A DNA stretch of 64,000 nt from Niabella sp. (GTDB lineage Bacteria > Bacteroidota > Bacteroidia > Chitinophagales > Chitinophagaceae). Below the pieces are notes generated by a model. It worked only from the letters and a program-made list of their open reading frames with translations, was not told the origin of the DNA and ran no database searches. Below, piece by piece: positions 43,663-49,841 of the stretch (positions within the stretch are counted from its first letter, which is position 1; the number at the start of each line of letters is the position of its first letter). The stretch covers positions 248,001 to 312,000 of the forward strand of contig JAGIAT010000002.1 in assembly GCA_017744715.1 (NCBI GenBank). Direction: 5' to 3'. A program made the translations under genes and the position numbers.

Positions 43663-45039
43663 ATGAACGCGCAGCAAACCATTCCCAAAAAAAAGATAAC
43701 AGCAGCTCCTGTGTTAACAGCAGCGCCTGCAGCACAGCGGCTGCTTATTATCGGCGGCGGAGAAGCGGCACTGGGACAGCTGCAACTGGTGCTGGCAGCA
43801 GGTATTCAAACAGGGATCACATTGGTAAGCAGTGAATTGCTGCCCGAAATAATAGAACTGGCGGATAACTACGGACTCCAGTTACTGGAGCGGGCATATA
43901 CGACCGCGGACCTTGAGGATACCGACCTTATCATTGTTGCAACAGATAACCCGGTACAATCCGGTCGCATCCACTCCGATATACACCAGGCGGGTATAGC
44001 GGTAACTATCGCAGTAAAACCGGAGCACCATCACCGATATGCAAATGCGCTTGTAAATGAACCAAACAGGAATACCCTCCTTCCGGGTATCCTTACCGGC
44101 CAGCAACAACCATCCCTGTACCCGCTGGCTTCCGGCAACACCGGAAAAGGGCCGGCAAAAGAATTCTCCTATGCAAAGATCGCATCGCGGGCCCTGCTTA
44201 TTTTTGCGGTGATGCTGATCGGGCATTTTCTCTTTTCGTATCTTCCTTACGATACCATCCGCGAAGGCGCCGTACAGCTTTACCGCAGCTTTGATCAAAC
44301 GTTTTTCATTATGCTCCTTGCAGGTTTTGTAGCGCAGCTGGTAGATGGTGCGCTGGGTATGGGCTACGGCGTTACCAGTGCTACCATTTTATTATCCGCC
44401 GGTGTAAATCCCGCTGCTATCAGCGGCAGCATCCATACCGCTGAAATGTTTGCCAGCGGAGCCTCCGGCTACAGTCATTACCGGTTTGGCAATGTAAATA
44501 AAAAACTCTTCAGAACCCTGCTCATCCCCGGTGTGGTGGGCGCCATACTGGGTGCGGTGTTGCTGGTTTACCTCGGCGAAAAATACAGCACGTTTATACG
44601 CCCGCTCCTGGCCTGCTATACGCTTTTCCTCGGCATCAAGATCCTTTCCAATGCATTCCGCAACCAGATCCGGAAGAAGAAGTACAAACATTACCGCGCC
44701 CTTGCCGGGGCAGGCGGTTTCTTCGATTCCTTCGGCGGCGGCGGATGGGGCCCCATTGTTACCACTACTTTAATCACCAAAGGACGTAGTCCTAAATATG
44801 TGATCGGTTCCGTAAGCCTGACAGAGTTTTTTGTAACCCTGTCCAGTGCATTCACCTTTTTTATATTCCTGGGGGTAAGCCACTGGCAAACCATACTGGG
44901 ACTCATCATCGGCGGACTGATCGCCGCACCGGTAGCTGCAAAGCTGGCCGGCAGGCTGCCCCGGAAGACGGCCTTCATATTACTGGGTATACTGGTGGTA
45001 ATCTGGAGTGTTAAAATACTGGCAGGCGTATTCCGGTAA
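43663..45039 (+). CDS. TSUP transporter with truncated Met8-like Rossmann domain
   Basis: Paralogue of the gene at 40598. The N-terminal Rossmann core is kept (LLIIGGGEAALGQLQLV, 27-43; AYTTADLEDTDLIIVATDN), but the second half of the Met8 domain is gone: the region with the catalytic Asp and the STNGKSP loop is replaced by a short linker (IAVKPEHHHRYANAL to about 170). It is probably not an active siroheme synthase. The TSUP part (about 175-458) has GALGMGYGVTSATI and GGFFDSFGGGGWGPIVTTT. It has its own operator-controlled promoter. A binding or regulatory role for the remnant is possible. Confidence 0.85.
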   Translation: MNAQQTIPKKKITAAPVLTAAPAAQRLLIIGGGEAALGQLQLVLAAGIQTGITLVSSELLPEIIELADNYGLQLLERAYTTADLEDTDLIIVATDNPVQSGRIHSDIHQAGIAVTIAVKPEHHHRYANALVNEPNRNTLLPGILTGQQQPSLYPLASGNTGKGPAKEFSYAKIASRALLIFAVMLIGHFLFSYLPYDTIREGAVQLYRSFDQTFFIMLLAGFVAQLVDGALGMGYGVTSATILLSAGVNPAAISGSIHTAEMFASGASGYSHYRFGNVNKKLFRTLLIPGVVGAILGAVLLVYLGEKYSTFIRPLLACYTLFLGIKILSNAFRNQIRKKKYKHYRALAGAGGFFDSFGGGGWGPIVTTTLITKGRSPKYVIGSVSLTEFFVTLSSAFTFFIFLGVSHWQTILGLIIGGLIAAPVAAKLAGRLPRKTAFILLGILVVIWSVKILAGVFR

Positions 45040-45055
45040 GCGTTTTCAGGGGAAT

Positions 45056-45378
45056 GTGGCCACTGATGCACAAATACACAGAAAGTTTTACCACTTTCTA
45101 TAGCACCGGCCAATAACAGCAGCATCGGTACTATCGAGACCGTATATAGCCGCTGAGGCACAGATACACAGAAGTGTTATTACCATTTTCAGTGGCAATA
45201 GCAATACATAGCATTGGTGCTATTGAGGCTAGGTAGCCGTTAATACACAGATACACCGGCTCTCAGCGCTGCTGTGGCATACCAGGCTACATAAACCCCA
45301 AGCGTTTCTGCGGTATTCATCAGTGCCTCCTGTGGCATAGATACACCGGCCTCTCAATGTCTCCGTGCTTATGCGGCA
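45056..45378. repeat. Degenerate dispersed repeat, unit about GCCRCTGAGGCACAGATACACAG
   Basis: Copies lie near 45058-45084, 45147-45176, 45235-45262 and 45319-45378 (the last partly inverted). They resemble the CACAGAGACACAGAG-type intergenic repeats seen in many bacteria. No gene was found in 45040-45420. Confidence 0.7.
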
Positions 45379-45420
45379 ATACCGGAACCTGCAATAGATA
45401 TTCTAAAAAAAAATATTACC

Positions 45421-45458
45421 CTACTTTTTTGGTAGACTAATAATTTCGTCTATTTTTG
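45421..45458 (+). promoter_or_regulatory. Operator site 4 overlapping the TonB-receptor promoter
   Basis: CTAC-TTTTTTG-GTAG at 45421-45435, followed by ACTAATAA. The -33 TTTG is 45428-45431, the spacer 19 bases, and the -7 box TATTTTTG at 45451-45458. Layout is almost identical to site 3. Transcription would start near 45465, about 12 bases before the leader ORF. Confidence 0.85.
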
Positions 45459-45476
45459 CCGCCTGAAAATAGTTGC

Positions 45477-45557
45477 ATGGATACATTATTACGCTTTTTG
45501 TTGAGATACTCCAAAACGCACTGCTGCCCCGCAGCGGACGCCCGATGTTGTTGTTGA
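45477..45557 (+). CDS. Cys-rich leader peptide (26 codons), candidate cysteine sensor
   Basis: The frame begins ATG at 45477 and ends TGA at 45555-45557. The peptide starts MDTLLRFLLRYSKTH and ends CCPAADARCCC, with Cys at 16, 17, 24, 25 and 26; the last three codons before the stop are TGT TGT TGT. It lies about 12 bases after the predicted transcription start and 76 bases before the TonB receptor ATG. The first Cys pair lies in a 7-bp hairpin (45521-45527 with 45531-45537, loop CCC). Poly-Cys leaders that respond to cysteine are known in mycobacteria. Here ribosome stalling at the Cys run when Cys-tRNA is scarce is inferred. Confidence 0.7.
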   Translation: MDTLLRFLLRYSKTHCCPAADARCCC

Positions 45558-45599
45558 GCACCATCCTGATCCATCATTCTCTTTTTTTAACTTTTTTCT

Positions 45600-45614
45600 C
45601 TACAAAATAAGTAG
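45600..45614. promoter_or_regulatory. Operator site 5 between leader ORF and receptor start
   Basis: CTAC-AAAATAA-GTAG, followed by ACTAATAA, lies 20-34 bases before the receptor ATG at 45634. There is no TAnnTTTG box here, so it lies in the transcribed leader of the site 4 promoter. It could act as a second operator or roadblock, or mark an older promoter. Confidence 0.7.
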
Positions 45615-45633
45615 ACTAATAAATCGATACATA

Positions 45634-48207
45634 ATGCGCTTTTACATGACTTCATTTAAATTTATGCTTACAGGGGCCGTGGTCCTTTTCTCCTTGTCCC
45701 TGAAAGCACAGCTGGCAGGCCGCGTAATCAACGAGCTCAACGAAGGCATTCCCAATGCCAGCATCCAGGTAAAGGGCAGGGACATCGGAACAACAGCCGA
45801 TCATAACGGGGTATTTACCTTGCAGGATATTCCGAAGATTCCCTTTACCATCACGGCATCGTCGGTAAACTACGATCCCAAAAATATTGTTGTCAGAAAC
45901 ACCAGCGACTCACTGATCATAAAGCTGGCTGTTACTTATCATTTAGATACAATTGTGGTTACATCCCGCAGAAGAAATGAACTGCTGCAGGAAGTGCCCA
46001 TTGCCATTTCAGTGATCGGCGGTACCAGGATTGCCGAAGCCGGCGCCTTTAACGTAAACCGGATTAAGGAAATGGTTCCCTCACTGCAGTTGTACACCTC
46101 CAACCCCCGCAACACCGGGGTAAACATCCGGGGTATCGGGTCTCCCTTTGGTTTAACCAATGATGGATTGGATCCGGGTGTTGGCTATTATATTGACGGG
46201 GTTTACTACGCACGCCCTGCTGCTGCCGTACTCGATTTTATGGATGTGGAACGCATTGAAGTACTGCGGGGGCCACAGGGAACCTTATTTGGAAAAAATA
46301 CCGCTGCGGGAGCCATCAATATCATTTCAAAGAAACCGAGCTTCCACCCGGGAGGCACACTGGAAACCAGTTTTGGCAACTACGGGTATATCCAGGCAAA
46401 AGCATCGATCACCGGTCCTATTACCCGGCATCTTGCCGGAAGGTTATCCTTTTCCGGAACCCAGCGCAACGGGCTGCTTTATAACGAACGTACCCAGCAG
46501 CATGTAAATGACATCAATAACCTGGGCGTAAGAGGACAGTTATTGTATAATGTTTCCGACAATACCTCGGTTACCTTAAGCGGGGATATTACCTCCCAGA
46601 AACCGATCGGATATGCACAGGTAGTTGCAGGTGTGGTAAAAACAGAACGTCCGGCTTACCGGCAGTTTGATGCCATCATCGCCGATTTAAATTATCAGCT
46701 TCCTTCCACCAATCCCTTCGACCGGATCATTGATCACGATACGCCCTGGAAATCGAACAATGAGCTGGGCGGTGCATCGCTGAACATCGACAGCAAAATA
46801 GGACCGGGAACACTCACCTCTACCACCGCATGGCGCTACTGGAAATGGGATCCTTCCAACGACCGTGATTTTACCGGGCTGCAGGCACTTTCCAAATCGC
46901 AGAACCCCGCAGAACATAAGAACTTTTCCCAGGAACTCCGCTACGCCGGATCAATCAACGACCGCCTGAGCGGTGTGGTAGGCTTGTTCTATATTGACCA
47001 GGATATCAAAATTCACGGAACGGAAGAATCCGGAAAAGACCAGTGGCGGTTTTCACAAAGCTCCACAAGCAATCTTTGGAAAACACCCGGATTGCTGGAT
47101 GGCTATGGTATCCGCACCGAATCCTCTATCAAATCCATGAGCGCAGCCGCATTCGCCAATGTGGATTGGGAGTTTATTGATCATTTTCATTTCCTGCCGG
47201 GTATCCGCTTAAATTATGATGAGAAGCAAGCGGTGTACGACCGGAAAACATATGGCGGCTTGCAAACGGATGACGCGGCTTTAATCGCCCTGAAAAACTC
47301 CGTATACGCCAACCAGTTTTATGAGTCCAGTGCAACAGAACGCAATTTTACTTACCAGTTCACCCTGGCCTATAAACCTTCCAAACGCCTGAATACATTT
47401 GCCACCTATGCAACCAGCTTTAAACCGGTTGGCGTAAACGTTGCGGGCATTCCAACGGTTGACGGCAAGCCGGCTACCAACCTGGCAGTGATCCGGCCCG
47501 AATATACCAAGCATGTAGAACTGGGCGTAAAAGCAAACCCCACCAACGATATTACATTAAACCTTACCCTGCACAACTCAGATATCAAGGACTACCAGAC
47601 CAATGTGCAAAGTGCTGAGCTGGGTGTAAACCGCGGATACATCGCCAATGCCGATAAAGTAAACGTAAAAGGCGTGGAGTTTGACGGAAGCATTCGAGTA
47701 AACCAGCATTTTAATTTCAACGGATCGGTTGCCTATACCGATGGAAAATATGTAAAATTCACCAACGCACCCCTTCCGTTAGAAGAAACCGGTCATTCGG
47801 AAAACGGTGTACAGGTTGCGTTTAAGGATGTTTCAAACAGTCCGCTACCCGGCATTTCAAAATGGGCCGGCTCCCTGGGCGGTGAATACAGTACGCCTGC
47901 AGCACCATTTGGCAAAGCCGGACAGTTCTTTGTAGCCCTGGATGGTTTTTACCGCTCCTCGTTCTCATCCAGCGCGTCTCCGTCTAAATACCTGAATATC
48001 GACGGTTATACACTGGTAAACGGCCGCATCGGTTACCGGGTGCAAAAAGGATTAACCGCCTATTTATGGGCCCGTAACATTTTTGATAAAAATTACTACG
48101 AACAACTGCTGGCTGCAGGCGGAAACGCCGGTCACTATGCCGCAGTACTTGGCGACCAGCGCACTTATGGTATTACTTTAAGCTTTACGTTCAACGGAAA
48201 GAACTAA
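45634..48207 (+). CDS. TonB-dependent outer-membrane receptor of the sulfur locus
   Basis: The 857-residue product has a signal peptide (ending LSLKAQ), a carboxypeptidase-regulatory-like domain (about 27-100), a classic plug (EVPIAISVIGG, VNIRGIG, YYIDGVYYARP, VERIEVLRGPQGTLFGKNTAAGAINIISKKP) and a 22-strand-type barrel ending GITLSFTFNGKN. It is a classical receptor and not SusC-like, and no SusD adjoins it. Placement behind two sulfur operators and a Cys-rich leader suggests uptake of a sulfur-containing compound, such as a sulfonate, sulfate ester or thiol-metal complex. The ligand is inference. Confidence 0.92.
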   Translation: MRFYMTSFKFMLTGAVVLFSLSLKAQLAGRVINELNEGIPNASIQVKGRDIGTTADHNGVFTLQDIPKIPFTITASSVNYDPKNIVVRNTSDSLIIKLAVTYHLDTIVVTSRRRNELLQEVPIAISVIGGTRIAEAGAFNVNRIKEMVPSLQLYTSNPRNTGVNIRGIGSPFGLTNDGLDPGVGYYIDGVYYARPAAAVLDFMDVERIEVLRGPQGTLFGKNTAAGAINIISKKPSFHPGGTLETSFGNYGYIQAKASITGPITRHLAGRLSFSGTQRNGLLYNERTQQHVNDINNLGVRGQLLYNVSDNTSVTLSGDITSQKPIGYAQVVAGVVKTERPAYRQFDAIIADLNYQLPSTNPFDRIIDHDTPWKSNNELGGASLNIDSKIGPGTLTSTTAWRYWKWDPSNDRDFTGLQALSKSQNPAEHKNFSQELRYAGSINDRLSGVVGLFYIDQDIKIHGTEESGKDQWRFSQSSTSNLWKTPGLLDGYGIRTESSIKSMSAAAFANVDWEFIDHFHFLPGIRLNYDEKQAVYDRKTYGGLQTDDAALIALKNSVYANQFYESSATERNFTYQFTLAYKPSKRLNTFATYATSFKPVGVNVAGIPTVDGKPATNLAVIRPEYTKHVELGVKANPTNDITLNLTLHNSDIKDYQTNVQSAELGVNRGYIANADKVNVKGVEFDGSIRVNQHFNFNGSVAYTDGKYVKFTNAPLPLEETGHSENGVQVAFKDVSNSPLPGISKWAGSLGGEYSTPAAPFGKAGQFFVALDGFYRSSFSSSASPSKYLNIDGYTLVNGRIGYRVQKGLTAYLWARNIFDKNYYEQLLAAGGNAGHYAAVLGDQRTYGITLSFTFNGKN

Positions 48208-48282
48208 ATGTTTCTGAAGCGTACCAAACCTTACTCATCCACCCCGGCGTAACAACCGGGTATACAGAGCAATCAAAAAATG

Positions 48283-48314
48283 CCCTGCTGTTTTCACAGC
48301 GGGGTTTCTTTTTA
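48283..48314 (+). terminator. Rho-independent terminator of the TonB receptor
   Basis: CCCTGCTG (48283-48290) pairs with CAGCGGGG (48297-48304), eight pairs with one G-T, followed by TTTCTTTTT. This is the clearest intrinsic terminator in the window. Confidence 0.85.
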
Positions 48315-48538
48315 TAAACAGGTCGCACCATTTGTCAGGAAGGTGATTCTTCCGGCAATACCGCCTGTAGCTACACCGCTCATCTATCCGGCCACACCGC
48401 TATTAGCAGGAGCAACGCATTGCGTCAGCAAAAAAATGATCAGACACCCATGTATGTATAACAGGGGCATCGGCTTTGCAGGTATATTTCAGGAAGGATA
48501 GAAATAATATCAAAACACGTTAAACTCCGCGGGATTTC
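48315..48538. other. Intergenic region before the beta-propeller/barrel genes
   Basis: No gene was found; an open frame across 48280-48501 begins inside the terminator and has no motif. The region is flanked by the receptor terminator and the next promoter. Confidence 0.6.
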
Positions 48539-48562
48539 ATTAGTCTAAGATGCGTATTTTTG
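48539..48562 (+). promoter_or_regulatory. TAnnTTTG promoter with a half operator
   Basis: TATTTTTG at 48555-48562 is a perfect -7 box 28 bases before the ATG at 48591. No good -33 box is present. ATTAGTCTA at 48539-48547 equals one arm plus extension of the sulfur palindrome in reverse orientation, so the same regulator may touch this promoter, but the second arm is missing. Confidence 0.5.
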
Positions 48563-48590
48563 ACAATTATCGCTTTTGACACAATTGACA

Positions 48591-49841
48591 ATGAAAAAAC
48601 TAATGTTTGTTTGCTGGGCCGTTTGGCTTTGCACATCTGTTGGCGCCCAGGCAAAAACATTGTACCTCGATCCGAGTAAGACAATCGGCGCTCCGGCCGC
48701 CCGGGTATTTGAGGAAGTAAAATTTATTCCGCTTGAAACAACCCGGAAAAGTACGTTTGGCGCCATCAAACAATTAGTGGTTACAGACTCGCTGTTCATT
48801 GTACTGGACGGAGACACCAATGCGCTGTATTTTTTTGACCGCCGTGGAAAATTTTTGCAGAAATACCGCATTAAGCGCTATAAGATCCGCGATATTCAAC
48901 TGGACCGGTCAAAAAATGCGCTGCTGATCTTCAGTCTCAACAAAAATTTTAACATCCCCTCCGTTCAGGTACAGGAATACCTGGAATCAGATACGCAAAA
49001 AGATATTTCACGATTTGCAAAAGCCACCTGGTTTTATCTCGATGATGTAAACGCTGCTAAAACCGAAGATCTGAAAAACTTCCGGTATGCCTTTACCAAC
49101 CCGGTGCGTTTTGATAAAAACAAGTTTGCCGCCAGCTTCATCAAGGCTAAAAGAACGGCCCGCGATACACTCGATTATCAATTAAAGATCATCGATCAGT
49201 CAACCGTACTGCAAAACTATTTTCCCTACAACAAAAAAACCGAATCGGTTTATTATTATGCCGGGGCCTCGCAGTGCAGCATCATTCCCACACAGAATGA
49301 TTCCGTATTGTTTGTAACCCGCCCTTTTCAATACGAGATCTATACCCTTACACCCTCTGCCATTACCGAAAGCTATAAGCTGATGCTTCCCATGGACAAT
49401 GCCGTTCCGGCCTCCTTTTTTAATGCTGACTTTTCCAGCAGGGGTGAAATGGACACCTATAAAATGGAACATCCCTCCTTTGCACATAAAATTGAGAATG
49501 TGATCCGTTTTAAAAACCTGATGTTCTTTGACCTGAACCTTTTTAAGGGTTATAACCGCTACCTGTTCGATAACAAGACCAACCTGATCTACGACTACAA
49601 TAAAATTTCTTCCGATAGCAGCAGCTACTTTTTACCGGTTTCCGGGGTTATAAAAAGTTTTGACGACGCCTATATTTACCTCTCGCTTTCTGCAAAGAGC
49701 ATGTTTAATGCAAAAAAATCGTCAGAATACAGAAATCCTCAATATGACGATGTTTTGACCCGCTTTTTTGCCACACGAAAAGAAACAGACAACCCCGTAT
49801 TGATCCAGTTAAAACCCAAAGAAGACTTAACGACAAAATGA
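48591..49841 (+). CDS. Secreted 6-bladed beta-propeller-type protein, copy 1
   Basis: ATG at 48591 is used (an upstream TTG at 48576 would add five residues before the signal). The 416-residue product has a signal peptide (FVCWAVWLCTSVGAQA) and blade-like repeats such as VKFIPLETTRKSTFGAIKQL and LFIVLDGDTNALYFFDRRGKFLQKY (in pieces), typical of Bacteroidota 6-bladed propeller proteins (DUF5128-like). The stop codon overlaps the next start (ATGA), so the two are translationally coupled. It is a paralogue of the gene at 53036. Function unknown. Confidence 0.75.
   Translation: MKKLMFVCWAVWLCTSVGAQAKTLYLDPSKTIGAPAARVFEEVKFIPLETTRKSTFGAIKQLVVTDSLFIVLDGDTNALYFFDRRGKFLQKYRIKRYKIRDIQLDRSKNALLIFSLNKNFNIPSVQVQEYLESDTQKDISRFAKATWFYLDDVNAAKTEDLKNFRYAFTNPVRFDKNKFAASFIKAKRTARDTLDYQLKIIDQSTVLQNYFPYNKKTESVYYYAGASQCSIIPTQNDSVLFVTRPFQYEIYTLTPSAITESYKLMLPMDNAVPASFFNADFSSRGEMDTYKMEHPSFAHKIENVIRFKNLMFFDLNLFKGYNRYLFDNKTNLIYDYNKISSDSSSYFLPVSGVIKSFDDAYIYLSLSAKSMFNAKKSSEYRNPQYDDVLTRFFATRKETDNPVLIQLKPKEDLTTK

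Noticed and set aside
45558..45600. Intrinsic terminator forming a classic attenuator after the Cys leader
   Set aside because: Two T-runs exist but no strong stem directly precedes them; only a 7-bp stem with a mismatch at 45544-45566 can be drawn.
48280..48501. 73-codon ORF after the TonB receptor
   Set aside because: It starts inside the intrinsic terminator stem and has no recognisable domain.
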